A stretch of 64,000 nt of DNA from Pseudomonas antarctica. Its GTDB lineage: Bacteria; Pseudomonadota; Gammaproteobacteria; Pseudomonadales; Pseudomonadaceae. The stretch is from contig NZ_UYXQ01000014.1 in NCBI RefSeq assembly GCF_900624995.1, positions 1 through 64,000 of the forward strand, written 5' to 3'. Numbering within the stretch: the first letter of the stretch is position 1; each line of letters begins with the position of its first letter. Position numbers and translations under genes: made by a program. The notes beneath the pieces were generated by a model. The model was not told the DNA's origin and searched no databases. It saw nothing but the letters and a program-made list of their open reading frames with translations. This document shows positions 46,699 through 54,375 of the stretch, piece after piece.

Positions 46699-46740
46699 CT
46701 TCCTGTGGCGAGCGGGCCTGTTGTGGCTCGCCACAGGAAG
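46699..46740. terminator. long hairpin after the first cold-shock-like gene
   Basis: CTTCCTGTGGCGAGC (46699-46713) pairs perfectly with GCTCGCCACAGGAAG (46726-46740) around a 12-base loop. It separates the two mini-genes and could terminate or stabilise the first transcript, though no T-run follows. Confidence 0.55.
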
Positions 46741-46768
46741 CCTCTACCACCCGCCGCTAATGCCCGTC

Positions 46769-46789
46769 TACCTGTCAACTTTGACAGTA
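46769..46789. promoter_or_regulatory. palindromic box, copy 2
   Basis: This is an exact 21-base copy of 46396-46416, with the CTGTCAA-CT-TTGACAG palindrome at 46771-46786. It lies 75 bases before the second cold-shock-like gene, almost the same distance as copy 1, which argues for a shared regulator. Confidence 0.6.
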
Positions 46790-46864
46790 GCCAGCGACGC
46801 CTACCTGCGGTTCCATTACCGCACACACTGCGCACACGTAGTTGCGAGATGCAGGGGAGCGGTG

Positions 46865-47068
46865 ATGGAGGCAGTGACGGGCACGATCACATCGTATAGC
46901 CAAAAAACCGGGGAAGGTTGGATTGCACTCGATAGCGGTGAAGAACCGGTGCGTGTGGACCTCAGGAGTTCGGGTGAGCGCTTGCTGGAAAACGGCCAGC
47001 GGGTGCAATTCTCGAGGATTCATCGGCCCACGGGCATCTTTGCGTCCTACATCAAGACTATTTATTGA
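46865..47068 (+). CDS. divergent cold-shock-like OB-fold protein
   Basis: A 67-residue protein with the length and strand pattern of a cold-shock domain ('[22 protein letters not shown]', '[22 protein letters not shown]'). The RNA-binding motifs are lost: 'TGEGWI' replaces KGFGFI and 'VRVDL' replaces VFVHY, removing most aromatic contacts. GGGGAGCGG precedes the ATG, almost the same leader as the upstream mini-gene. The canonical Csp gene starts 41 bases after it and may be co-transcribed. Confidence 0.7.
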   Translation: MEAVTGTITSYSQKTGEGWIALDSGEEPVRVDLRSSGERLLENGQRVQFSRIHRPTGIFASYIKTIY

Positions 47069-47109
47069 CGTCCGTGCGGGGTTTCCAGCGTGATGTCAGG
47101 AGAACGGTA

Positions 47110-47313
47110 ATGGCAACAGGCAAAGTTAAGTGGTTTAACGCAGAAAAAGGGTTTGGTTTTATTACGCCTGAAGATGGGAGCCCGGATGTTTTCGTCCATT
47201 ATTCGGCAATCACAACGGCTGGGTTCAAAACGTTGGAAGAGCACCAAAAGGTAGAGTTCGACACGGCACAGGGGCCAAAAGGGCCGCAGGCTGAGAATGT
47301 GAGGGCTCTATGA
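47110..47313 (+). CDS. CspA-family cold-shock protein
   Basis: A 67-residue canonical cold-shock protein: '[20 protein letters not shown]' with RNP1 KGFGFI, then 'VFVHYSAI' as RNP2 and '[10 protein letters not shown]' at the end. It binds single-stranded RNA or DNA and works as an RNA chaperone. AGGAGA precedes the ATG at 47110 (the frame is open from 47065). No palindromic box is found directly upstream. A hairpin follows. Confidence 0.92.
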   Translation: MATGKVKWFNAEKGFGFITPEDGSPDVFVHYSAITTAGFKTLEEHQKVEFDTAQGPKGPQAENVRAL

Positions 47314-47314
47314 T

Positions 47315-47346
47315 GACCGTTCCCATGCTCCCGCGTGGGAACGGTC
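47315..47346. terminator. hairpin after the cold-shock gene
   Basis: GACCGTTCCCA (47315-47325) pairs perfectly with TGGGAACGGTC (47336-47346). The motif (TTCCCA..CG..TGGGAA) is a recurrent short palindrome in Pseudomonas genomes. It overlaps the position expected for a terminator. Confidence 0.65.
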
Positions 47347-47362
47347 AGTCCGTTGATCCTGC

Positions 47363-47570
47363 CTAGATTGTGCCCGGTCCAGGTTCGGCTGACGGCGCCC
47401 TGTCATCCAGTGTTCGCTCAGCCCACAACCGCCCCACCTCAATCAACTGCGCAATGCCCGGCGCGCCTTCTCGCTGCGCGCCTTCCAGGTCAAAGGCGAA
47501 GTTGCAGGTCAGGCGTGGGCGCAAGCCAGGGTTTCGGTGAGGTTGACCAGCAGGTCTTAGGTGCCCGCCC
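47363..47570 (-). pseudogene. decayed coding remnant, minus strand
   Basis: On the minus strand the frame ending at TAG 47363-47365 gives a protein-like tail ('LTCNFAFDLEGAQREGAPG', 'IAQLIEVGRLWAERTLDD'). Just upstream of it, in another frame, is 'DLLVNLTETLA', preceded by a stop. The two pieces look like one gene broken by a frameshift and a nonsense change, with the 5' part missing. I do not recognise the family. This is the only coding trace in the 564-base gap 47314-47877, which otherwise holds a REPIN and the flhA promoter. Confidence 0.35.
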
Positions 47571-47644
47571 GCTGCGGTTGCAGCGGTGGACGGAGACTGG
47601 CGAGCGCCGTACCTCGGTGGCAGCAGATGTACACCCCTCCAACT

Positions 47645-47732
47645 GTGGAAGCTGGCTTGCCTGCGATGACTGAATCACAGCTAGCCCATCAGGTGACTGG
47701 CACACCGCAATCGCAGGCAAGCCGGCTCCCAC
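47645..47732. repeat. REPIN upstream of flhA
   Basis: GTGGAAGCTGGCTTGCCTGC at the left and GCAGGCAAGCCGGCTCCCAC at the right form an inverted pair 88 bases long, with one or two changes from the copies near fliL. It lies between the remnant gene and the flhA promoter. Confidence 0.7.
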
Positions 47733-47799
47733 AGTTGAATCGATTTACACCCAGTAGGCCCGGTCGCTTGTGAGGTCATCTGAGCCTCAAAGCAAAAGT

Positions 47800-47815
47800 T
47801 GGAAGGCTTCTTGCA
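47800..47815 (+). promoter_or_regulatory. sigma-54 promoter of flhA
   Basis: TGGAAGGCTTCTTGCA has GG at 47801-47802 and GC at 47813-47814 with exact ten-base spacing. It lies 62 bases before flhA and fits class II control of flhA-flhF-fleN. Confidence 0.75.
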
Positions 47816-47877
47816 ATACCGCTTCCAGGACGCTCCCCAGCGTCAAAACTTTGCTTCAAGGAACACGAGGAATACCG

Positions 47878-50010
47878 GTGGTAGATCGCTCTCAAATGCT
47901 CAACACGGCCCGTGGCACCCTGACTGACTTGTCGCGGGGCAACCTGGGTGTGCCGTTGTTGTTGCTGGTGATGCTGGCAATGATGATGTTGCCCATGCCA
48001 CCGTTTCTGCTCGACGTGTTCTTCACCTTCAACATTGCCCTGTCCGTCGTGGTACTGCTGGTCTGCGTCTACGCCCTGCGGCCGCTGGATTTCGCGGTGT
48101 TCCCCACCATCCTGTTGATTGCGACCCTGCTGCGCCTGGCGCTGAACGTGGCGTCCACGCGGGTGGTGATGCTCCACGGCCAGGACGGCCACGCCGCTGC
48201 CGGTAAAGTGATCCAGGCCTTCGGTGAGGTGGTGATCGGCGGTAACTACGTGGTCGGTATCGTGGTGTTTGCGATCCTGATGATCATCAACTTCGTGGTG
48301 GTGACCAAGGGCGCCGGGCGGATTTCCGAGGTGAGCGCGCGGTTTACCCTCGACGCCATGCCGGGCAAACAGATGGCAATCGACGCCGACCTCAACGCCG
48401 GCCTGATTGACCAGAACCAAGCCAAATCACGTCGCCTGGAAGTGGCCCAGGAAGCCGAGTTCTACGGCTCCATGGACGGCGCGAGCAAATTCGTGCGCGG
48501 TGACGCCATCGCGGGCCTGTTGATTCTGTTCATCAACTTGATCGGCGGGATAGCCGTCGGCATCTTCCAGCACGGCATGACCTTCGGCGATGCGGGCAAG
48601 GTCTACGCCTTGCTGACCATCGGTGACGGTTTAGTGGCGCAATTGCCATCACTGTTGTTATCCACAGCGGCGGCCATCATGGTCACCCGTGCTTCGGGCT
48701 CCGAAGACATGGGCAAGCAGATCAGCCGCCAGATGTTCGCCTCGCCCAAGGCGCTGGCCGTGGCGGCAGGCATTATGGCGATCATGGGCATCGTGCCGGG
48801 CATGCCGCATGTGTCGTTCCTCAGCATGGCGGCCATGGCCGCGGGAGGGGCCTACCTGTTCTGGCGCAAGCAGAACTTGGTCAAGGTCAATGCTCAACAG
48901 GAAATCGCCCGTCAACAGGAACTGCTGCCATCGCCGGCCCGCGCTCAGGAAACCAAGGAATTGGGCTGGGATGACGTGACCCCGATTGACATGATCGGCC
49001 TGGAAGTCGGCTACCGCCTGATTCCGCTGGTGGACCGCAACCAGGGCGGGCAATTGCTCGCGCGGATCAAGGGCGTGCGTAAGAAGCTGTCCCAAGACTT
49101 GGGCTTCCTGATGCCCACCGTGCATATCCGCGACAACCTCGACTTGGCGCCCAGCGCCTACCGTCTGACGCTGATGGGTGTGATCCTCGCCGAAGCCGAG
49201 ATTTTCCCCGACCGCGAACTGGCGATCAACCCTGGCCAGGTCTTCGGCTCGCTCAACGGCATTACCGCCAAAGATCCGGCTTTTGGCCTTGAAGCGGTGT
49301 GGATCGAAGTCAGCCAGCGCAGCCAGGCACAATCGCTGGGTTACACCGTGGTAGACGCCAGTACCGTGGTTGCCACGCACCTCAACCAGATTCTCTACAA
49401 ACACTCCCACGAGCTGATCGGTCACGAGGAAGTCCAGCAATTGATGGGGTTGCTGGCCAAAGCCTCGCCAAAGTTGGCCGAAGAGCTGGTGCCGGGCGTG
49501 TTGTCGCTGTCGCAACTGCTCAAGGTGTTGCAGGCGTTACTCGCCGAACAGGTGCCGGTACGCGACATTCGCAGCATTGCCGAGGCCATCGCCAACAATG
49601 CCGCCAAGAGTCAAGATACTGCCGCGCTGGTGGCGGCGGTGCGCGTCGGATTGTCCCGCGCAATCGTGCAAAGCATTGTAGGGGTTGAGTCCGAGCTGCC
49701 TGTGATCACCTTGGAACCCAGGTTGGAACAAATATTGCTCAACAGTATTCAGAAGGCCGGACAAGGCCAGGAAGAAGGCGTTCTGCTGGAGCCAAGCATG
49801 GCGGAAAAACTGCAGCGCTCGTTGATCGAAGCTGCACAGCGCCAGGAAATGGCGGGCCACCCGGTGATTCTGCTGGTAGCAGGCCCGGTCCGCGCGATGT
49901 TGTCGCGGTTTGGACGCCTGGCAGTGCCGAATTTGCACGTTTTGGCTTATCAGGAAATTCCTGACAACAAGCAAGTGACTATCGTCGCGACAGTAGGGCC
50001 CAATGGCTGA
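47878..50010 (+). CDS. flhA: flagellar export gate protein FlhA
   Basis: A 710-residue protein forming the nonameric export gate. The N-terminal half has about eight transmembrane helices with the FHIPEP-family signature region ('FTFNIALSVVVLLVCVYALRPLDFAVFPT', 'RISEVSARFTLDAMPGKQMAIDADLNAGL'). The C-terminal ~350 residues are the cytoplasmic docking domain for chaperone complexes ('GYTVVDASTVVATHLNQILYKHSHELIG'). The frame is open from 47770; GTG at 47878 with GAGGAA just before it gives the family N-terminus ('VDRSQMLNTARG'). Confidence 0.96.
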   Translation: MVDRSQMLNTARGTLTDLSRGNLGVPLLLLVMLAMMMLPMPPFLLDVFFTFNIALSVVVLLVCVYALRPLDFAVFPTILLIATLLRLALNVASTRVVMLHGQDGHAAAGKVIQAFGEVVIGGNYVVGIVVFAILMIINFVVVTKGAGRISEVSARFTLDAMPGKQMAIDADLNAGLIDQNQAKSRRLEVAQEAEFYGSMDGASKFVRGDAIAGLLILFINLIGGIAVGIFQHGMTFGDAGKVYALLTIGDGLVAQLPSLLLSTAAAIMVTRASGSEDMGKQISRQMFASPKALAVAAGIMAIMGIVPGMPHVSFLSMAAMAAGGAYLFWRKQNLVKVNAQQEIARQQELLPSPARAQETKELGWDDVTPIDMIGLEVGYRLIPLVDRNQGGQLLARIKGVRKKLSQDLGFLMPTVHIRDNLDLAPSAYRLTLMGVILAEAEIFPDRELAINPGQVFGSLNGITAKDPAFGLEAVWIEVSQRSQAQSLGYTVVDASTVVATHLNQILYKHSHELIGHEEVQQLMGLLAKASPKLAEELVPGVLSLSQLLKVLQALLAEQVPVRDIRSIAEAIANNAAKSQDTAALVAAVRVGLSRAIVQSIVGVESELPVITLEPRLEQILLNSIQKAGQGQEEGVLLEPSMAEKLQRSLIEAAQRQEMAGHPVILLVAGPVRAMLSRFGRLAVPNLHVLAYQEIPDNKQVTIVATVGPNG

Positions 50011-50021
50011 GGTAGTGGGTT

Positions 50022-51338
50022 ATGCAAGTTAAGCGTTTTTTCGCCGCCGATATGCGTCAGGCCATGAAACTGGTACGTGATGAGCTGGGCGCCGATGCCG
50101 CGATTATCGGTAACCGTCGTATTGCCGGCGGTGTCGAGCTGACGGCTGCGCTGGATTACACGCCCTCGGCGCTGGCGCCGCGCGTGCCGAACATGGAGCT
50201 CGAAGACGAGCTGCGTAAGACTGCCTCGCGCATTGTTTCGGCCCAGGCTGAGCTGAGCATGCGTGGCGACAGCGATGCCTCCACCAATCGCCAGTTGTTC
50301 GCCGGCCTGCCACTGACCGCCGCCGAGCCGCTGGTTGAACCAACATTCAAAGAACCGCCGCGTCCTGCAGCGCCTGCCCCGGCTGGCGCAGTTGACCAGC
50401 GCGCGTTTGATTCGATGCGCTTTGAACTCAATGGCCTGCGTGAGCTGCTCGAAGTGCAGTTGGGCTCGTTGGCGTGGAACCAGTTGCAAGGCAGCAAGCC
50501 GCAACAGGCTAACCTGTGGCGTCGCTTGCAACGCATCGGCCTGTCCGGCCCGTTGTCCCGTGACTTGCTGACGCTCACCGCCGAAGTCGAAGAACCTCGT
50601 TAAGCCTGGCGCATGTTGCTGGCGCACTTGGCACGCATGATCGCCACTCCGCAAATCGAACCCCTGGAAGAGGGGGGTGTGATTGCCATGGTCGGCCCTG
50701 CCGGCATGGGCAAGACCACCACCCTGGCCAAGCTGGCGGCGCGTTATGTGCTCAAGTACGGCGCGCAAAACATCGCGCTGGTGAGCATGGACAGCTACCG
50801 CATCGGCGCCCAGGAGCAGCTCAAGACCCTGGGGCGCATCCTCAATGTGTCGGTGACCCACGTCGACCCGGGCCAGTCTCTGGCCAACGCCCTCGACCCG
50901 CTGCTGCGCAAGCGCGTGGTGTTGATCGACACCGCCGGCCTGCAAGCCAGCGACCCGGCGCTGCGCATGCAGCTCGAAAGCCTGGCCGGGCGTGGCATCA
51001 AGTCGAAAAATTACCTGGTGCTTGCAACCACCAGCCAGAAACAGGTTCTTACCGCTGCCTACCACAGCTACAAGCGCTGCGGCTTGGCCGGTTGCATCCT
51101 CACCAAACTCGATGAAACCGCGAGCCTGGGCGAAGTGCTGAGCCTGGCCATCAGTCATGAATTACCGGTTGCTTACCTGACCGACGGGCCGCGGATTCCG
51201 GATGATTTGCATCTGCCGCGCCGTCATCAGTTGGTCAGCCGTGCTGTCAGCGTGCAAATGCAAGAAGAGCCTAGCGAGGAAGCGATGGCCGATATGTTCG
51301 CCGACCTTTACCACCACCCGGCAAAGCGGGTGGGGTGA
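50022..51338 (+). pseudogene. flhF: flagellar placement GTPase FlhF, split by an in-frame TAA
   Basis: FlhF is the SRP-type GTPase that fixes polar flagellar position and number. The 5' part (50022-50603, 193 residues) is the B domain ('MQVKRFFAADMRQAMKLVRDELG') and start of the N domain. A TAA at 50601-50603 follows '..AEVEEPR'. The same frame continues as 'AWRMLLAHLARMIATPQ' and the full G domain to 51338: P-loop 'GPAGMGKTTT', 'SMDSYRIGAQEQ', 'DTAGL' and 'TKLDE'. In pseudomonads a Gln codon is expected between 'EPR' and 'AWRMLL', so CAA to TAA is the likely change. An ATG at 50613 could restart a separate 241-residue GTPase. True mutation and sequencing error cannot be told apart here. Confidence 0.85.
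50601..50603 (+). other. in-frame TAA codon inside flhF
   Basis: The stop interrupts an otherwise continuous flhF frame (50022-51338). The next in-frame ATG is at 50613, nine bases beyond, without a strong Shine-Dalgarno sequence. Short-range reinitiation could still yield the two FlhF halves as separate chains. Confidence 0.85.
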
Positions 51339-51443
51339 GGCAGGATGAACGCCGTGAAATGTACCTACATCGATGGTCTGCAAGCGATTCACGCGGCCAA
51401 GCCATGTAGCCTGCGTCTAAGCAAGACAAGGTAAAGAAATAAA

Positions 51444-52277
51444 ATGGGCAGCATGCATCCCGTACAGGTGATCGCGGTGACCGGCGGCAAAGGTGGCGTC
51501 GGGAAAACTAACGTGTCAGTGAATTTGTCCCTGGCCCTGGCAGAGCTTGGCCGTCGTGTCATGCTGCTGGATGCTGACCTGGGCCTGGCGAACGTCGACG
51601 TTCTGCTGGGGCTGACACCCAAACATACCCTTGCTGATGTGATTGAAGGCCGCTGCGAGCTGCGCGATGTGCTGCTGCAGGGCCCCGGTGGCATTCGTAT
51701 CGTGCCGGCCGCCTCGGGCACCCAGAGCATGGTGCACCTGAGCCCGGCGCAGCATGCCGGCCTGATCCAGGCGTTCAGTGATATCGGCGACAACCTCGAC
51801 GTGCTGGTGATCGACACCGCCGCCGGGATCGGCGAGTCGGTGGTCAGCTTCGTCCGCGCAGCGCAGGAAGTATTGCTGGTGGTTTGCGATGAGCCCACTT
51901 CGATCACCGATGCCTACGCCCTGATCAAACTGCTTAACCGTGACTACGGCATGAATCGCTTTCGCGTGTTGGCCAACATGGCCCAAAGCCCGCAAGAGGG
52001 GCGAAACCTGTTCGCCAAGTTGACCAAGGTCACGGATCGCTTCCTCGATGTTGCCCTACAATACGTGGGCGCAGTTCCCTATGACGAGTGTGTGCGCAAG
52101 GCTGTGCAAAAGCAGCGTGCAGTCTACGAAGCGTTCCCTCGTTCCAAATGCGCATTGGCGTTCAAGGCTATTGCCCAGAAGGTCGATACTTGGCCGTTGC
52201 CCGCCAACCCTAGGGGGCATCTGGAGTTTTTCGTCGAGCGATTGGTGCATCAGACGAGCGCAGGACCGGTGCTATGA
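51444..52277 (+). CDS. fleN: flagellar number regulator FleN (FlhG)
   Basis: A 277-residue MinD/ParA-type ATPase that binds FleQ and limits flagellar number. The deviant Walker A motif 'GGKGGVGKT' (14-22), 'LLDADLGLANVDVLLG' and 'VLVIDTAAGIGESVVSF' are intact, as is the C-terminal amphipathic region. It follows flhF by 105 bases and overlaps fliA (ATGA). FleN works opposite FlhF, so its fate matters if flhF is broken; here it is complete. Confidence 0.97.
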   Translation: MGSMHPVQVIAVTGGKGGVGKTNVSVNLSLALAELGRRVMLLDADLGLANVDVLLGLTPKHTLADVIEGRCELRDVLLQGPGGIRIVPAASGTQSMVHLSPAQHAGLIQAFSDIGDNLDVLVIDTAAGIGESVVSFVRAAQEVLLVVCDEPTSITDAYALIKLLNRDYGMNRFRVLANMAQSPQEGRNLFAKLTKVTDRFLDVALQYVGAVPYDECVRKAVQKQRAVYEAFPRSKCALAFKAIAQKVDTWPLPANPRGHLEFFVERLVHQTSAGPVL

Positions 52278-53014
52278 CAGCCAGCGGCTACAACCTTTAC
52301 AAAAAGTCGGCACGTGACAGCCAAGGCGAGTTGATCGAGCGCTATGCGCCCTTGGTCAAGCGCATTGCCTACCATTTGTTGGCACGCCTGCCCGCCAGTG
52401 TGCAGGTCGAAGACCTGATTCAGGCCGGTATGATCGGTTTGCTTGAAGTCTCGACCAAATACGACGCGAGCAAAGGTGCGAGTTTTGAGACGTACGCGGG
52501 TATCCGTATCCGTGGCGCGATGCTCGATGAGGTGCGTAAAGGGGATTGGGCGCCGCGTTCGGTACACCGCAATACGCGCATGGTCAGTGACGCAATTCGC
52601 GCAATTGAAGCAAAAACCGGTCGTGACGCTAAAGATCATGAAGTTGCGGCCGAACTCCAATTGAGTCTCGACGATTATTACGGGATTTTGAACGATACCT
52701 TGGGCAGCCGCCTGTTCAGTTTCGACGACCTGTTGCAGGACGGCGAACACGAAGGGCTGCACGAGGACGGCGCGAGCGCTCATCTCGAGCCGTCGCGCGA
52801 TCTGGAAGACGAACGTTTCCAGAGTGCGTTGGCGGAAGCGATTGCCAATTTGCCGGAGCGTGAGCGGCTGGTGTTGTCGCTGTACTACGACGAAGAGCTG
52901 AACCTCAAGGAAATCGGTGAGGTCCTGGGGGTCAGCGAATCGCGTGTCAGCCAGTTGCACAGCCAGTGCGCAGCCCGCTTGCGGGGGCGATTGGGAGAGT
53001 GGCGCGCGCGCTGA
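52274..53014 (+). CDS. fliA: flagellar sigma factor FliA (sigma-28)
   Basis: A 246-residue alternative sigma factor for late genes. Region 2 is 'LIERYAPLVKRIAYHLLARLPASVQVEDLIQAGMIGLLEV', region 3 follows 'RGAMLDEVRKGDWAPRSV', and region 4 has the HTH 'LNLKEIGEVLGVSESRVSQLHSQ'. The ATG overlaps the fleN stop. It should read the fliC promoter at 21248. FlgM, its anti-sigma factor, is not in the window. Confidence 0.97.
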   Translation: MTASGYNLYKKSARDSQGELIERYAPLVKRIAYHLLARLPASVQVEDLIQAGMIGLLEVSTKYDASKGASFETYAGIRIRGAMLDEVRKGDWAPRSVHRNTRMVSDAIRAIEAKTGRDAKDHEVAAELQLSLDDYYGILNDTLGSRLFSFDDLLQDGEHEGLHEDGASAHLEPSRDLEDERFQSALAEAIANLPERERLVLSLYYDEELNLKEIGEVLGVSESRVSQLHSQCAARLRGRLGEWRAR

Positions 53015-53017
53015 CAG

Positions 53018-53035
53018 GCAGTGTGGGGACACTGC
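53018..53035. other. short perfect hairpin after fliA
   Basis: GCAGTGT-GGGG-ACACTGC is a 7-bp perfect stem with a G4 loop, starting a few bases after the fliA stop. It has no T-run. It may separate fliA from the chemotaxis genes or act on mRNA stability. Confidence 0.35.
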
Positions 53036-53170
53036 AGACGCTACCGCGAACGCTTCAGGTTTTCGCGGGTTCGTACCGTGGTGCCCCGGGCAGTCCTTTT
53101 TGTGTAACGCCTGTTGATTGAAATGGCGCGTCCAGGTGCTGGGCGCGTTTAAGACTGCTTGGAGGTCGAA

Positions 53171-53557
53171 TTGGACAAGAACATGAAAATCCTCATCGTT
53201 GATGACTTCTCAACGATGCGGCGGATCATAAAAAACCTGTTGCGTGACCTTGGGTTCACAAACACGGTCGAGGCGGATGACGGCATTACGGCGATTCCGA
53301 TCCTCAACAGCGGGAGCATCGACTTTCTGGTAACCGACTGGAACATGCCTGGCATGACCGGTATCGACTTGCTGCGTCACGTGCGCGCCGATGAAAAACT
53401 GCGCAGCTTGCCTGTGCTGATGGTGACCGCCGAAGCCAAGCGTGAACAGATCATCGAAGCCGCCCAAGCCGGGGTAAACGGTTACGTGGTCAAGCCATTC
53501 ACTGCACTGGCCTTGAAAGAGAAGATCGAAAAAATCTTCGAACGCATCGGTCATTGA
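53171..53557 (+). CDS. cheY: chemotaxis response regulator CheY
   Basis: A 128-residue single receiver domain; CheY-P binds FliM to change rotation. The acid pocket ('[12 protein letters not shown]'), phosphoacceptor Asp56 in '[12 protein letters not shown]', Thr in 'MVTAEAK' and Lys in 'VVKPFTA' are all present. GGAGG at 53161-53165 is properly spaced for a TTG at 53171 ('[10 protein letters not shown]'); the ATG at 53183 is the alternative, four codons shorter, with a poor ribosome site. First gene of the cheYZAB-mot-par-cheW run. Confidence 0.95.
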   Translation: MDKNMKILIVDDFSTMRRIIKNLLRDLGFTNTVEADDGITAIPILNSGSIDFLVTDWNMPGMTGIDLLRHVRADEKLRSLPVLMVTAEAKREQIIEAAQAGVNGYVVKPFTALALKEKIEKIFERIGH

Positions 53558-53575
53558 TGCTGCCACGGGGGAGCT

Positions 53576-54364
53576 ATGGAGCATAAAGAATCATCGCAGG
53601 CCGATTTTGAGTCGACCCTGAAAAAGCATGCTCACCAGTTGGTCGAAAGCCTTGAAAAAGGCCAGTTCGGCGACGCGGTGCAGTTAATCCATGAGCTTAA
53701 CCAGACCCGTGACCGCGGCCTGTATCAGGAAGTGGGCAAGCTCACACGCGAGCTGCACAGTGCGATCGTCAATTTCCAGATTGACCCGCATATGCCCCAG
53801 GCCGAAGAAATTTCGCAGATCACCGATGCCACCGAACGCCTGTCCTACGTGGTCAGGCTGACTGAGGCGGCGGCCAACCGCACCATGGACCTGGTGGAAA
53901 ACGCCACGCCCTTGGTCAATGGCATGGCCACCGAAGCACAAGCCCTGAGCGTTGACTGGGGCCGCTTCATGCGTCGCGAAGTGGGGGCTGAAGAGTTTCG
54001 TGAGTTGGCGCGTCGGGTCGACGGCTTTTTGTCGCGCAGCGAACAGGAAAATCGCACGGTTGCCAGCAACCTCAATGACATTCTGCTCGCCCAGGATTAC
54101 CAGGACCTCACTGGTCAGGTGATCAAGCGCGTGACCCAACTGGTCACTGAAGTGGAAAGCAACCTGCTCAAACTGGTGCTCATGGCCGGCCAAGTTGATC
54201 GTTTTGCAGGCATCGAACATGACCGTGAGGCGATCCTCTCGGAAAAAGATCCACAAAAACATCTCGCCAAGGGTGAAGGTCCGCAGATTCATGCCGATAA
54301 ACGTGAAGACGTTATGTCAGGTCAGGATGACGTAGATGACCTGTTATCCAGTTTAGGCTTCTAA
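53576..54364 (+). CDS. cheZ: CheY-P phosphatase CheZ
   Basis: A 262-residue helical phosphatase for CheY-P. The long hairpin helices and the catalytic block 'LLAQDYQDLTGQVIKRVTQLVTEVE' (with D and Q of the DxxxQ motif) are clear. The C-terminal 'SGQDDVDDLLSSLGF' is the CheY-binding peptide. It is 18 bases downstream of cheY and 11 upstream of cheA. Confidence 0.95.
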   Translation: MEHKESSQADFESTLKKHAHQLVESLEKGQFGDAVQLIHELNQTRDRGLYQEVGKLTRELHSAIVNFQIDPHMPQAEEISQITDATERLSYVVRLTEAAANRTMDLVENATPLVNGMATEAQALSVDWGRFMRREVGAEEFRELARRVDGFLSRSEQENRTVASNLNDILLAQDYQDLTGQVIKRVTQLVTEVESNLLKLVLMAGQVDRFAGIEHDREAILSEKDPQKHLAKGEGPQIHADKREDVMSGQDDVDDLLSSLGF

Positions 54365-54375
54365 GGAGCACCCAC

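Noticed and set aside
48100-49990. Possible second frameshift in flhA
   Set aside because: The frame is continuous over 710 residues and matches the full-length family, unlike flhF.
53015-53182. Search for a sigma-28 promoter before cheY
   Set aside because: No GCCGATAA-like -10 with a properly spaced -35 is present between fliA and cheY.
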